Assembly (NCBI RefSeq): GCF_030816235.1
Contig: NZ_JAUSXT010000001.1
Span: forward strand, 620,001-684,000
DNA from: Microbacterium sp. W4I4
Lineage (GTDB): Bacteria > Actinomycetota > Actinomycetes > Actinomycetales > Microbacteriaceae
DNA length: 64,000 nucleotides
Reading direction: 5' to 3'
The notes under the pieces were generated by a model that worked only from the letters and a program-made list of their open reading frames with translations, did not search any database and was not told where the DNA came from. Below are positions 1-8,749 of this stretch, in pieces (position 1 is the stretch's first letter; every line of letters begins with the position of its first letter). A program made the translations under genes and the position numbers.

Positions 1-168
1 GCCTGGCTGCGCACGCTGTCGGGCATCCGTCTTGTGCTCGCGTCCCGTCTCGGCATCGGGCGGATCGATGCCCACGACCCTGACGACCTTCGATTCGGAA
101 CCTACGACTGGCTCGGCTACCGCCTCGAGATCCTCGTCCAGCTCGCCGACCAGCACGACGCGCGCTGA
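1..168 (+). CDS. DUF2017 family protein, C-terminal part
   Basis: The window opens inside this gene; the last 55 codons are read in frame from base 1 to a TGA. The tail begins AWLRTLSGIRLVLASRLGIG and ends in a glutamine/aspartate-rich stretch. A tryptophan followed by RLVLxxRLGI is typical of the C-terminus of the actinobacterial DUF2017 family, often found next to clpS. The function of the family is not known. The start and neighbours lie outside the window. The next gene is convergent with a gap of 11 nt. Confidence 0.75.
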   Translation, partial: AWLRTLSGIRLVLASRLGIGRIDAHDPDDLRFGTYDWLGYRLEILVQLADQHDAR

Positions 169-179
169 GCGCCGGCGCG

Positions 180-761
180 CTACGGGGTGCGCACCGAGAT
201 GCCCGCCAGGGACTCGGGAGAGTGTCGAGCCATGTGCGCATCCTCCTGCGCCGCCCACATGTTCCAGTGCATCCGGAATCCTTCGCCGTCCCGATCGAGG
301 GCGCGTGTACGGCGGGCCGCGTGCGGCCCGTCCACCCACACCGTGACGTCCGCCAGGGGCGCGGATGCCGGTGTCAGCGCTCCGCAGCCTTCGACGATGA
401 GCCCGAGGGCCGGGTCGACGGCATGCGCCTCGGCCTGTTCGCCGTTCTCCCAGTCCCAGCGTCGCCAGATCCCCAGGCGTCCGCGTCCGTGCGGGACGAG
501 AATCGTCTCGCGGGCGATCTCGGCACCGCGCTCCAGCCCGTCCCAGCCCGGATAGATCGAGTCGAGCGCGACGAGCTGCACGGGTGTGCGCAATGGCCAC
601 GCCCGCGCCAGACGCGCCGCCAGGCTGCTCTTGCCCGCACCGCTTCGCCCGTCGATCACGACGACCGGGTTGGACGCCGACAGCGCGACGATCGCCGTTC
701 GGATCCGAACGGTCGCCTCGGTGAGCGCAGCGTCGAGCGGATCGCTACTTCTTGAGTGCAC
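180..761 (-). CDS. P-loop ATPase / uridine kinase-like protein
   Basis: A 193-aa protein with a Walker A motif, DGRSGAGKSSLA, near residue 40, after a short N-terminal helix. The middle has LVALDSIYPGWDGL and LIVEGCGAL, resembling the acceptor-binding and Walker B regions of uridine kinase-like proteins. It probably phosphorylates or binds a small substrate; the substrate cannot be told from sequence. It starts with GTG and overlaps the end of the upstream GerW-like gene by 17 nt, so the two are probably cotranscribed. Confidence 0.7.
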   Translation of the reverse strand: MHSRSSDPLDAALTEATVRIRTAIVALSASNPVVVIDGRSGAGKSSLAARLARAWPLRTPVQLVALDSIYPGWDGLERGAEIARETILVPHGRGRLGIWRRWDWENGEQAEAHAVDPALGLIVEGCGALTPASAPLADVTVWVDGPHAARRTRALDRDGEGFRMHWNMWAAQEDAHMARHSPESLAGISVRTP

Positions 762-1065
762 GGATGACGCGGCTCAGCGCCCGGCCGGTGACCCACACGA
801 AGGGGACAGCCACAGCGAGCAGTGCGACGAGGTTGGGCTCGAATCGCAGGCCCTCCTCCCGGCGCACATATACGCCGAGCGGAATGGATACGCCACCGCC
901 GCCACCGGCCGCGCTGTCGTCATGGCTCGAGGTGCCTCCGAAGCCCGCCCAGGTGAGTGCGACCGGAGTGATGCTCACCCCGTCCACGTCCTGCGGTTCC
1001 CCGTAGGCGCTCTTCACCCCGAAGGATGCGACCTGCTTGCCCAGTTCGAGTGCGATGTTCGGCAT
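745..1065 (-). CDS. GerW/YtfJ-like protein with C-terminal membrane segment
   Basis: A 106-aa protein. It has a small beta-rich domain with the glycine-rich GGGGGVSIPLGVYV element that resembles the GerW (YtfJ) sporulation-protein family, then a hydrophobic segment (about residues 78-98) and a basic tail (RALKK). Actinobacteria of this group do not make endospores, so any role must differ from the Bacillus one. A -10-like TAGCGT (minus strand, bases 1072-1077) lies 6 nt before the ATG, suggesting a leaderless mRNA. The family call is by motif only. Confidence 0.6.
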   Translation of the reverse strand: MPNIALELGKQVASFGVKSAYGEPQDVDGVSITPVALTWAGFGGTSSHDDSAAGGGGGVSIPLGVYVRREEGLRFEPNLVALLAVAVPFVWVTGRALSRVIRALKK

Positions 1066-1103
1066 CCCTCCACGCTAGTCCAGGTCGTACCAGGACGCGA
1101 CGC

Positions 1104-2360
1104 TCACTCCCTCCCGAACGGTCGCGGAGAATCCGCCGCACCGCGTTCGCGCGTGCGCCCCACATGCCGCGCCCGGGTGATCGTCCCGACCCCGAACCGC
1201 TCTCTCGCGTCGTCCAGGGTGCCCTCGAGTCGTCGCTGCTCCTCGTCGTCGTCCCACAGCGCCAGAGCACTACCGCCCGAGGGCCGGAGCTTCTCCGCGC
1301 GGACACCGACCAGCCGCACCGGTTCGCGGCGCTCGATCTGGTCGAACAGCGCCACTGCGGTCTCTCCGATGCGCTGTCCGACCTCGGTGGGCTCGGCCAG
1401 CGAGGTCGTGCGACTGATCGTGCTGAAGTCCGCGAAGCGGATCTTGATCGCAACCGCGGCCGCCTGCCACTGGGCGGCACGCAGCCGCGCGCCGACCCGG
1501 TCGGCGAGTCGCAGCAGTTCGGAGCGCAGCAGCGGCGCATCCAGGATGTCCCGCTCGAACGTCTCCTCGTGACCGATGCTCTTCTCGATCCGCTCCGTCT
1601 CGACGGGGCGGGCATCCTCGCCCCGCGCCAGCTGCTGCATGCGCTGCGCGAGAGCAGGACCGACGGCGCGGGCCAGTGCTTCCAGCGGCGACTCGCGCAC
1701 GTCGCGGATCAGGCGGATGCCGCGGCGCTCCAGCGCCTCGACGGCTTTGGGCCCCACGCCCCAGATCGCCCCCACCGGCCGGGGATCCAGGAACTCCTGC
1801 GTCCTGGCCGCGGGCACGATCAGCATGCCGTCGGGCTTCGAGATGGTGGAGGCCATCTTGGCGACGTGCTTGGTCGATGCCACGCCGACGCTGCAGGTGA
1901 TCCCCACCTCGTCGCGCACGCGCCGACGCAGCAGCACCGCGATCTCACCCGGACTCCCCCACAGCCGGCGCACCCCGCGCACGTCGAGGAAGGCCTCATC
2001 GATCGACAGTTGCTCCACGAGCGGCGTGACGCTGTGGAAGACCTCCATCACAGCATCGGACGCCGCGCGATAGCGGGTGAAGTCCGGTGCCATGATCCGC
2101 GCGTTCGGGCACAGGCGCAGCGCCTGCGACACGGGCATCGCACTGCGGACGCCGTAGCGCCTCGCCTCGTACGAGGCACTCGAGACGACCGACCGGCCGT
2201 CCGGAGCGCCGATGATCAGCGGCAGGCCGCGCAGTGACGGATCGTGCAGCACCTCCACGGAGGCGTAGAACGCATCCATGTCGACGTGCAGGATCCCGGT
2301 GCCGGAGTCGTCAGCGCCCTCGCGCGAGACCAGGCGTCCCGATCCGTCTCCACGTCCCAT
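1104..2360 (-). CDS. dinB: DNA polymerase IV (Y-family translesion polymerase)
   Basis: A 418-aa Y-family polymerase. The catalytic motif HVDMDAFYASVE stands near residue 20. YEARRYGVRSAMPVSQAL (fingers), the second catalytic acid region LSIDEAFLDV and the helix-hairpin-helix IWGVGPKAVEAL follow in order, with a little-finger domain at the end. The upstream reading frame is open for about 150 codons, but the ATG at 2360 is chosen because the family begins just before HVDMD and a -10-like GACAAT lies 6 nt upstream. I see no LexA-type box upstream, so SOS control is not supported here. Confidence 0.93.
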   Translation of the reverse strand: MGRGDGSGRLVSREGADDSGTGILHVDMDAFYASVEVLHDPSLRGLPLIIGAPDGRSVVSSASYEARRYGVRSAMPVSQALRLCPNARIMAPDFTRYRAASDAVMEVFHSVTPLVEQLSIDEAFLDVRGVRRLWGSPGEIAVLLRRRVRDEVGITCSVGVASTKHVAKMASTISKPDGMLIVPAARTQEFLDPRPVGAIWGVGPKAVEALERRGIRLIRDVRESPLEALARAVGPALAQRMQQLARGEDARPVETERIEKSIGHEETFERDILDAPLLRSELLRLADRVGARLRAAQWQAAAVAIKIRFADFSTISRTTSLAEPTEVGQRIGETAVALFDQIERREPVRLVGVRAEKLRPSGGSALALWDDDEEQRRLEGTLDDARERFGVGTITRARHVGRTRERGAADSPRPFGRE

Positions 2361-2404
2361 CCCTCCATTGTCCCCGCGACCGCCGACATCCGCTGCGCAG
2401 GACT

Positions 2405-2435
2405 TTGACCGATCGGTCAAGACCTGGCGTACAAT
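2405..2435 (+). promoter_or_regulatory. Promoter with overlapping 16-bp TetR-type operator
   Basis: Bases 2405-2420, TTGACCGATCGGTCAA, form a perfect 16-bp palindrome. Its left arm also supplies a -35 hexamer TTGACC. A -10 hexamer TACAAT lies at 2430-2435, with a 19-nt spacer. A repressor bound here would block the promoter of the SPW membrane gene. The TetR gene 0.5 kb downstream is the obvious candidate regulator (inference). Confidence 0.7.
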
Positions 2436-2487
2436 GATGCACGACCCCCGATTCGGGAGCCATCTGACTGCAAGGAGGATGAGTTCA

Positions 2488-2862
2488 ATGAAGAGGTGGA
2501 CACGCTGGCAGGACTGGGTGGCCGTCGCCGCCGGACTGTACGCGGCCCTGGCGAGCATCTGGACCACGCCGCGCACGAGCGCGTCGATGTCCCTGATGGT
2601 CGTGCTGGGCGTTCTGATGGTCGTGGCCGGGCTGTGGAGCCTGGCAGCACCCGGATCCGTGGCGATGGAGTGGATCCTCGCCGTGATCGGCGCGCTGCTG
2701 TTCCTGTCGCCCTGGTTCGGTGCCTTCGCCGGAAGCGCCGGTCCCGCGTGGACCGCGTGGATCTGCGGAGCCGTCGGCGCGATCGCAGGACTGTGGGCGC
2801 TCGCACCCGCCATGAAGGCGCATCACGCGTCTGACGGCGGAGCGCGCGCCGCGCACGCGTGA
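2488..2862 (+). CDS. SPW-repeat integral membrane protein
   Basis: A 124-aa protein with about four hydrophobic segments and almost no loops. It carries the tryptophan/proline signatures of SPW-repeat proteins: WQDWVAVAAGLYAALASIW near the start and LFLSPWFGAF in the middle, in two similar halves. The function of these proteins is unknown. The start at 2488 is 9 nt after AAGGAGG; an in-frame ATG at 2479 touches the ribosome site and is less likely. A palindromic operator-promoter precedes it and a strong hairpin follows it. Confidence 0.8.
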   Translation: MKRWTRWQDWVAVAAGLYAALASIWTTPRTSASMSLMVVLGVLMVVAGLWSLAAPGSVAMEWILAVIGALLFLSPWFGAFAGSAGPAWTAWICGAVGAIAGLWALAPAMKAHHASDGGARAAHA

Positions 2863-2879
2863 CCTGCGCGGCACACACG

Positions 2880-2913
2880 GATGCGGGACGATGGTCGACC
2901 GTCGCCCCGCATC
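2880..2913 (+). terminator. Hairpin terminator after the SPW gene
   Basis: A 34-nt near-perfect palindrome centred on GGTCGACC. The outer 8 bp pair GATGCGGG with CCCGCATC; the inner half has one mismatch and one G-U pair. There is no T-run, as is usual in high-GC actinobacteria. Confidence 0.65.
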
Positions 2914-2964
2914 GCTGTGCGTGGGACGAACCAGCACGCGATAAACCGAGGATGAGGAGACCCG

Positions 2965-3564
2965 ATGCGCTCTGACAGCGATCCGACAGGCACCCGCATC
3001 CGGATACTGGATGCGGCGGAGCGTCTCTTCGCCCGGCACGGGTTCGACGGAACCTCCACCGCGACGCTGGCGAGTGCCGTCGGTGTGCCGAAGGGACTGC
3101 TGTTCTACTACTTCCCCACCAAGCCGGACATCCTCACCGCACTGCTCGATGAGCGGCTGAGCGCCAGCACCCTCGACCCGACGCTGCTGGCCGTGCCGAA
3201 CGATCCGGTGCAGACGCTGGTCAATCTCGGCGAGCGCGTGCTCGGAGATCGCGCCGCGTCGCGCATGCTCCGCGACGTCATCTGGCACGAGTCGCACATC
3301 CGCCCTGAGGTGCAGGCGGTGCTCACGCGATATCGGCATGCGCTGCACGACGCCGTCGCCGCAGCCCTGCAGGCGAGCCTGCCGCGGAGCGTCGATCTGC
3401 ACGCACTGCGCGCGGCGGCCTCGGCGTGGGCGGCGACCATCACAGCGCGACCTCTGGAGCCGCATCGCGCCGACGAACAGGCTCGCGACCACGAGGTGGT
3501 GGATCTGCGAGCACTGGCACGCGTGCTGAGTGCGGGGCTGCTGTCCACGACGAGGACGTCGTGA
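2965..3564 (+). CDS. TetR/AcrR family transcriptional regulator
   Basis: A 199-aa regulator. The N-terminal helix-turn-helix (about residues 11-57) reads ILDAAERLFARHGFDGTST, then ASAVGVPKGLLFYYFPTKPD, a classical TetR DNA-binding domain. The rest is a helical ligand-binding domain. The ATG follows a GAGGATGAGGAG ribosome site. It lies behind the SPW membrane gene, whose promoter carries a perfect palindrome of TetR-operator type, so it probably controls that gene and perhaps, by read-through, itself. The inducer is unknown. Confidence 0.88.
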   Translation: MRSDSDPTGTRIRILDAAERLFARHGFDGTSTATLASAVGVPKGLLFYYFPTKPDILTALLDERLSASTLDPTLLAVPNDPVQTLVNLGERVLGDRAASRMLRDVIWHESHIRPEVQAVLTRYRHALHDAVAAALQASLPRSVDLHALRAAASAWAATITARPLEPHRADEQARDHEVVDLRALARVLSAGLLSTTRTS

Positions 3565-3580
3565 ACGGCAGCCCTGCCCG

Positions 3581-5095
3581 CTACTGCGCTGCCCGCTCCA
3601 GGATCAGCTCGCGCACGCGCGCGGCATCCGCCTGACCCTTCATCGCCTTCATCACCGCGCCGATGACGGCGCCTGCGGCCTGGACCTTGCCGTCCTTGAT
3701 CTTGGCGAGCACGTCCGGCTGAGATGCCAGAGCCTCGTCGATCGCGGCGATCAGCGCGCCGTCGTCGGAGACCACCGCAAGACCGCGCGCATCCACGACC
3801 TCCTGCGGCGTGCCCTCACCGGCGATCACGCCCTCCAGCACCTGGCGTGCCAGCTTGTCGGTGAGCGTGCCGGCATCGACCAGCTTCTGCAGCGCGGCGA
3901 CGTTCTCGGGGCTGATCGACTCGGTGGATTCGCGTCCTGCTGCGTTCGCGAGACGGGAGATCTCGCCCGTCCACCACTTGCGAGCGGCGGCCGGGGTGGC
4001 GCCGGCGGCGACCGTCGCCTCTACGACCTCCACCAGGCCGCCGTTGCGGACGTCCTGGTACTCCAGGTCGGTGAAGCCCCAATCGGTCTTCAGGCGGCGA
4101 CGGCGGGCGACGGGCTGCTCGGGCAGTGCCGCGCGCAGTTCCTCCACCAGCTCGCGCGAAGGCTCCACGGGCAGCAGGTCCGGCTCCGGGAAGTAGCGAT
4201 AGTCGTCGGCATCCGACTTCGGACGACCCGGCGAGGTCGTGCCGGTGTCCTCATGCCAGTGACGGGTCTCCTGGGTGATCGTGCCGCCGTCGGCGAGGAT
4301 CTGAGCCTGACGCTGGATCTCGTAGCGCACCGCCCGCTCGACGGAGCGCATCGAGTTGACGTTCTTCGTCTCGGTGCGGGTGCCCAACTTCTCGGTGCCG
4401 CGCGGGCGCAGCGACACGTTCGCGTCGCAGCGCAGGTTTCCGCGCTCCAGACGTGCCTCGGAGATGCCCAGCGACCGGGCGATGTCCCGGATCGCCGCGA
4501 TGTACGCCTTGGCGTACTCCGGCGCACGGTGCTCGGCGCCGAAGATGATCTTGGTCACGATCTCCACCAGCGGCACACCGGCGCGGTTGTAGTCGACGAG
4601 CGAGTACTCGGCGCCCTGGATGCGTCCCGTGGCGCCACCCATGTGCGTGAGCTTGCCGGCGTCCTCCTCCATGTGGGCGCGCTCGACGGGGATCGTCACG
4701 AGCGTGCCGTCCTCCAGTTCGATCTCGACGGATCCCTCGAAGGCGATCGGCTCGTCGTACTGCGAGATCTGGTAGTTCTTGCCGAGATCCGGGTAGAAGT
4801 AGTTCTTCCGCGCGAAGCGGCTGGACTCGGCGATCGAGCAGCCGAGGGCGAGTCCCAGGCTGATCGCGGAGCGCACGGCCGTCTCGTTGACGACCGGGAG
4901 CGAGCCGGGAAGGCCGAGGTCGACAGGCGCGATCAGCGTGTTCGGCTCCGCCGCGTGGAACTCCTCGTGTGCCGGGTTCGGGGCCGCGGAGAACATCTTC
5001 GTGCGTGTGTTCAGCTCGACGTGCACCTCGAATCCGAGGACGGGCTCGAACAGCTCGAGCGCCTTGTCGTAGTCCATGAGCTTGGCGGTGGCCAT
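3581..5095 (-). CDS. gatB: Asp-tRNA(Asn)/Glu-tRNA(Gln) amidotransferase subunit B
   Basis: A 504-aa protein. It activates the acyl group of misacylated tRNA so that GatA-derived ammonia can amidate it. It begins [21 protein letters not shown] and has the diagnostic [30 protein letters not shown] and [13 protein letters not shown]. The C-terminal YqeY-like tail ends in [17 protein letters not shown]. The chosen ATG overlaps the gatA stop by one base (TGATG). The frame is open for 17 codons further upstream, but those lie inside gatA. Confidence 0.97.
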   Translation of the reverse strand: MATAKLMDYDKALELFEPVLGFEVHVELNTRTKMFSAAPNPAHEEFHAAEPNTLIAPVDLGLPGSLPVVNETAVRSAISLGLALGCSIAESSRFARKNYFYPDLGKNYQISQYDEPIAFEGSVEIELEDGTLVTIPVERAHMEEDAGKLTHMGGATGRIQGAEYSLVDYNRAGVPLVEIVTKIIFGAEHRAPEYAKAYIAAIRDIARSLGISEARLERGNLRCDANVSLRPRGTEKLGTRTETKNVNSMRSVERAVRYEIQRQAQILADGGTITQETRHWHEDTGTTSPGRPKSDADDYRYFPEPDLLPVEPSRELVEELRAALPEQPVARRRRLKTDWGFTDLEYQDVRNGGLVEVVEATVAAGATPAAARKWWTGEISRLANAAGRESTESISPENVAALQKLVDAGTLTDKLARQVLEGVIAGEGTPQEVVDARGLAVVSDDGALIAAIDEALASQPDVLAKIKDGKVQAAGAVIGAVMKAMKGQADAARVRELILERAAQ

Positions 5096-6609
5096 CAGCG
5101 CGTCCCTCCCAGGGCGGTTGCCTTCTCGAGCAGGGGTGCGCCCCACGAATCCACGAGCGCGGCCTCGACAGCCGCGCCCACACGGTACAGACGGGCGTCC
5201 TCACGGGCGGGTGCGAGGAACTGGATGCCCACGGGCAGCCCGTCCTCGGCGGCCAGACCCGAGGGGATCGAGATCCCGGGGACACCGGCGAGGTTCGCCG
5301 GGATCGTGGTGAGGTCGTTCAGGTACATCTGCAGAGGGTCGTCGATCTTCTCGCCGATCTTGAACGCCGTGGTCGGCGCGGAGGGCGTCGCGATGACGTC
5401 GACCTGCGCGAACGCCGCGTCGAAGTCGCGCTGGATCAGCGTGCGGACCTTCTGCGCGCTGCCGTAGTAGGCGTCGTAGTAGCCGGCCGACAGCGCGTAG
5501 GTGCCGAGGATGATGCGGCGCTTGACCTCCGGACCGAAGCCGACCTCGCGGGTGAGGGACATGACGTCCTCGACCGTTCCGCCGCCCTCGGGGGTGACGC
5601 GCAGGCCGAAGCGCACGGAGTCGAACTTCGCGAGGTTGCTGGAGGCCTCGGCGGGCAGGATCAGGTAGTAAGCGGCGACGCCGTACTCGAAGTGGGGTGC
5701 GGAGATCTCGACGATCTCGGCCCCCTGCTTCTCCATCAGGGCGAGCGACTCGCGGAAGGACGCGGCCACGCCGGCCTGGAAGCCGGAATCCGGCAGTTCC
5801 TTGACGACGCCGACCTTCAGTCCCTTGAGGACCTGACCGGATGCTCCCTCACGGGCGGCTGCGGCGAACGAGGGCCACTCATCGGGCAGCGACGTGGAAT
5901 CCTGCGGGTCGTGCCCGCCGATCACGTCATGCAGCAGACCCGCATCGAGCACGGTGCGCGCCACGGGGCCGACCTGGTCGAGACTGGACGCCAGGGCGAT
6001 GGAGCCGTAGCGGCTGACGCCGCCGTAGGTCGGCTTGATGCCGACCGTGCCGGTGACGTGCGCGGGCTGGCGGATCGAGCCGCCCGTGTCGGAGCCGAGT
6101 GCGAGCGGCGCTTCGAACGCGGCCACGGCCGCAGCCGAGCCACCGCCCGAGCCGCCGGGGATGCGGTCCAGGTCCCACGGGTTGCGGGTGGGGCCGTACG
6201 CGGAGTGCTCGGTGGAGGAGCCCATCGCGAACTCGTCCATGTTGGTCTTGCCGAGCGGGATGAGCCCTGCTGCACGCGAGCGCGCGACCACTGTCGCGTC
6301 GTAGGGCGACATGTAGCCCTCGAGGATCTTCGAGCCGCTCGTGGAGGGCTGATCCGTGGTGACGAGGACGTCCTTGATCGCGAGCGGCACGCCGGCGATC
6401 GGTCCGAGCTGCTCGCCGGCCGCGCGACGCGCGTCGATGTCGGCGGCTGCCGCGAGGGCGTGCTCGTTGATGTGCAGGAAGGCGTGCACGTCGCCATCCA
6501 CGGCGGCGATGCGGTCGAGGTGCGCCTGGGTGGCCTCGACGCTGGAGATCTCGCCCGCGCTCAGCTTGTCGCCGAGCTCGGCGGCGGTAAGCCGGATGAT
6601 GTCGCTCAC
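5095..6609 (-). CDS. gatA: Asp-tRNA(Asn)/Glu-tRNA(Gln) amidotransferase subunit A
   Basis: A 504-aa amidase-signature enzyme that releases ammonia from glutamine for tRNA amidation. The Ser-cisSer-Lys triad motifs are visible: the lysine in LAIKDVLVT, the glycine/serine-rich [13 protein letters not shown] and [12 protein letters not shown]. It starts with GTG, which overlaps the gatC stop by 4 nt (GTGA), and its own stop overlaps the gatB start. This points to translational coupling of the three subunits. Confidence 0.97.
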   Translation of the reverse strand: MSDIIRLTAAELGDKLSAGEISSVEATQAHLDRIAAVDGDVHAFLHINEHALAAAADIDARRAAGEQLGPIAGVPLAIKDVLVTTDQPSTSGSKILEGYMSPYDATVVARSRAAGLIPLGKTNMDEFAMGSSTEHSAYGPTRNPWDLDRIPGGSGGGSAAAVAAFEAPLALGSDTGGSIRQPAHVTGTVGIKPTYGGVSRYGSIALASSLDQVGPVARTVLDAGLLHDVIGGHDPQDSTSLPDEWPSFAAAAREGASGQVLKGLKVGVVKELPDSGFQAGVAASFRESLALMEKQGAEIVEISAPHFEYGVAAYYLILPAEASSNLAKFDSVRFGLRVTPEGGGTVEDVMSLTREVGFGPEVKRRIILGTYALSAGYYDAYYGSAQKVRTLIQRDFDAAFAQVDVIATPSAPTTAFKIGEKIDDPLQMYLNDLTTIPANLAGVPGISIPSGLAAEDGLPVGIQFLAPAREDARLYRVGAAVEAALVDSWGAPLLEKATALGGTR

Positions 6610-6905
6610 TGCTCTTCTCCCAGGATCGCGGTCACGCGGAAGCGGCCGTCTGCGGCATCCGGTGCGTTCTGCAGCACCTGCTCGTGCGTGAGGGTCTGCC
6701 CGACCTCATCGGGGCGGAACACGTTGGTCAGCGCGATGGGGTGGCTGGTGGCGGGGATGTCAGGGGTCGCCACCTCCGACACCTTCGCGATGTTGTCGAC
6801 GATGGCGTCGAGCTGACCGGTCAGCTGGGTCACCTCGTCGTCGGAGAGCTGGATGCGCGCGAGCACGCCGAGATGGCGTACGAGTTCAGGGGTGATTTCA
6901 GACAC
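6606..6905 (-). CDS. gatC: Asp-tRNA(Asn)/Glu-tRNA(Gln) amidotransferase subunit C
   Basis: The first gene of gatCAB, 99 aa, a small helical clamp that holds GatA and GatB together. The N-terminus [21 protein letters not shown] and the later [20 protein letters not shown] are typical. Two adjacent GTG codons (6908 and 6905) could start it. The second is chosen because a -10-like TAGACT (minus strand, bases 6912-6917) lies exactly 6 nt before it, which fits a leaderless transcript. Confidence 0.93.
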   Translation of the reverse strand: MSEITPELVRHLGVLARIQLSDDEVTQLTGQLDAIVDNIAKVSEVATPDIPATSHPIALTNVFRPDEVGQTLTHEQVLQNAPDAADGRFRVTAILGEEQ

Positions 6906-6950
6906 CACCCCAGTCTACGAGAGCCGAGCCTCCCGACTTCCCCCGGTCAT

Positions 6951-6973
6951 CGAGCGAGCTGCGCGAGTCGAAA
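6951..6973. repeat. Dispersed repeat, family A copy 1
   Basis: The stretch GAGCGAGCTGCGCGAGTCGAA here matches the reverse complement of bases 13676-13697, GAGCGAGCGCCAGCGAGTCGAA, apart from a small central difference. Both copies lie between genes. Confidence 0.6.
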
Positions 6974-6975
6974 AG

Positions 6976-6993
6976 CTCAGCGCCTAAGCTGAG
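6976..6993 (+). promoter_or_regulatory. -10 element and inverted repeat before the acyl-CoA ligase
   Basis: A -10-like TAAGCT (6985-6990) lies 6 nt before the GTG at 6997. It overlaps an inverted repeat, CTCAGC (6976-6981) and GCTGAG (6988-6993), which could be a regulator site. No clear -35 is seen. Confidence 0.5.
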
Positions 6994-6996
6994 ACC

Positions 6997-8700
6997 GTGA
7001 CGACGTACGTTCCTCCTCGCCCTTGGATCGCCAGCTACGCCGCGGGGGTGCCCGAGGATCTGCCGCCGGTGTCCGGCTCTCTGGTCGACATCGTGGCGGC
7101 GTCCGCACGCGATTACCCGGATGCGGTGGCGCTGCAGTTCTTCGGACGCGAGACCACCTACCGCGAACTGCAGGAGGCCATCGACCGTGTGGCCGCGGGC
7201 CTGCGCGACCTGGGTGTGAAGGCAGGAGACCCGGTCGCGATCGTGCTGCCGAACTGTCCTCAGCACATCATCGCGTTCTACGCCGTCCTGCGCCTGGGCG
7301 CGGTCGTCGTCGAGCACAACCCGCTCTACACGGCGCGCGAGCTGCGCAAGCAGTTCGAGGACCACGGAGCGAAGCACGCGATCGTGTGGAGCAAGGTCGT
7401 CGAGACCGTGCAGGACTTCCCCGACGACCTCGCCGTCGCCGGCATCGTCTCCGTCGACGTCACCAGGGCGATGCCGTGGCTGACGCGGCTGGCGCTGAGG
7501 CTGCCGATAGCGAAGGCCCGCGCCTCCCGCGATGCCCTGACCACCAAGGTGCGTGGAGCGATCAGCTGGGACTCGCTGGTCGCATCCGCTCCCCTGCCGT
7601 CCTCGGCGCCCAGCCCGCAGACCGATGACCTCGCGATCATCCAGTACACCTCGGGCACCACCGGCACGCCGAAGGGCGCCGCCCTCACACATCGCAACCT
7701 GCTGGCCAACGCAGCGCAGGCCCAGGCCTGGGTGCCGTCCATCACCCGCGGTGACGGCTGCGTCGTGTACGCGGTGCTGCCGATGTTCCACGCCTACGGC
7801 CTCACCCTGTGCCTGACATTCGCCATGTCGATGGGGGCCCGCCTGGTGCTGTTCCCGAAGTTCGACCCCGACCTGGTCCTCGAGGTCACCAAGAAGCACC
7901 CCGCGACCTTCCTGCCGCTCGTGCCTCCGATCGCCGAGCGGCTGCTGGCCGCCGCCAAGGAGAAGGGCATCTCCCTGGCCGGCACCGAGGTCGCGATCTC
8001 CGGTGCGATGGCACTCTCCCATGAACTGGTGGTCCCGTTCGAGGAGGCCTCGGGCGGCTTCCTCGTCGAGGGATACGGTCTGAGCGAGTGCTCGCCGGTC
8101 CTGATGGCCAACCCGGTCGCCGACAGCCGCATCGCCGGCACCGTCGGCCTGCCGCTGCCCGGCACCGAGTGCCGGGTCGTCGACCCGGAGGAGCCCACCC
8201 GCGACGTCCCGCCCGGCACCGCCGGGGAGCTGGTCGTCCGCGGCCCGCAGGTGTTCTCGGGCTACTACGGCAAGCCAGAGGCCACCCAGGCGGTCTTCGC
8301 CGATGGCTGGTTCCGCACGGGCGACATCGTCACGATCGACGAGAGCGGCTTCGTGCGCATCGTCGACCGCATCAAGGAGCTCATCATCACCGGCGGCTTC
8401 AACGTCGCCCCGACCGAGGTCGAGGTCGCGCTGCGACAGCATCCGGATGTCGTGGATGCCGCCGTCGTCGGCCTGCCGAGCCCCCATTCCGGCGAGGAGG
8501 TGGTCGCCGCGATCGTGGTCGCGGACGGCGCCGAGAACGTCGACATCGAGGCGATCCGCGAGTTCGTACGAGGAATCCTGACTCCGTACAAGGTGCCCCG
8601 CCGGATCTTCATCGTCGACGAGCTGCCCACCTCGCTGATCGGCAAGGTGCTGCGCCGCCAGGTCAAGGAGAGGCTCGTCGCACTGACCACCGGGGCGTGA
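6997..8700 (+). CDS. Long-chain fatty-acid-CoA ligase (AMP-forming)
   Basis: A 567-aa adenylate-forming enzyme that activates a carboxylic acid, probably a fatty acid, to its CoA thioester. The AMP-binding motif YTSGTTGTPKGAALTHRN lies near residue 217. VEGYGLSECSPV, the hinge region DGWFRTGDIVTID and the C-terminal catalytic lysine region LIGKVLRRQ follow in order. Length and motifs fit FadD-type ligases; chain-length preference is not readable. The GTG start fits a leaderless transcript. The gene stands alone between gatC (divergent) and a helicase gene. Confidence 0.88.
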   Translation: MTTYVPPRPWIASYAAGVPEDLPPVSGSLVDIVAASARDYPDAVALQFFGRETTYRELQEAIDRVAAGLRDLGVKAGDPVAIVLPNCPQHIIAFYAVLRLGAVVVEHNPLYTARELRKQFEDHGAKHAIVWSKVVETVQDFPDDLAVAGIVSVDVTRAMPWLTRLALRLPIAKARASRDALTTKVRGAISWDSLVASAPLPSSAPSPQTDDLAIIQYTSGTTGTPKGAALTHRNLLANAAQAQAWVPSITRGDGCVVYAVLPMFHAYGLTLCLTFAMSMGARLVLFPKFDPDLVLEVTKKHPATFLPLVPPIAERLLAAAKEKGISLAGTEVAISGAMALSHELVVPFEEASGGFLVEGYGLSECSPVLMANPVADSRIAGTVGLPLPGTECRVVDPEEPTRDVPPGTAGELVVRGPQVFSGYYGKPEATQAVFADGWFRTGDIVTIDESGFVRIVDRIKELIITGGFNVAPTEVEVALRQHPDVVDAAVVGLPSPHSGEEVVAAIVVADGAENVDIEAIREFVRGILTPYKVPRRIFIVDELPTSLIGKVLRRQVKERLVALTTGA

Positions 8701-8749
8701 CAGATCGGGCGCACTGCGTCTGCACAGGCGCAGGCACTATCGTGGGCAG

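Noticed and set aside
2361..2404. A LexA (SOS) box before dinB
   Set aside because: No symmetric TCGAAC/GTTCGA-like site is present between dinB and the operator.
3530..5467. A 645-codon plus-strand open frame across gatB
   Set aside because: Antisense to a clear gatB; no family motif and arginine-rich composition.
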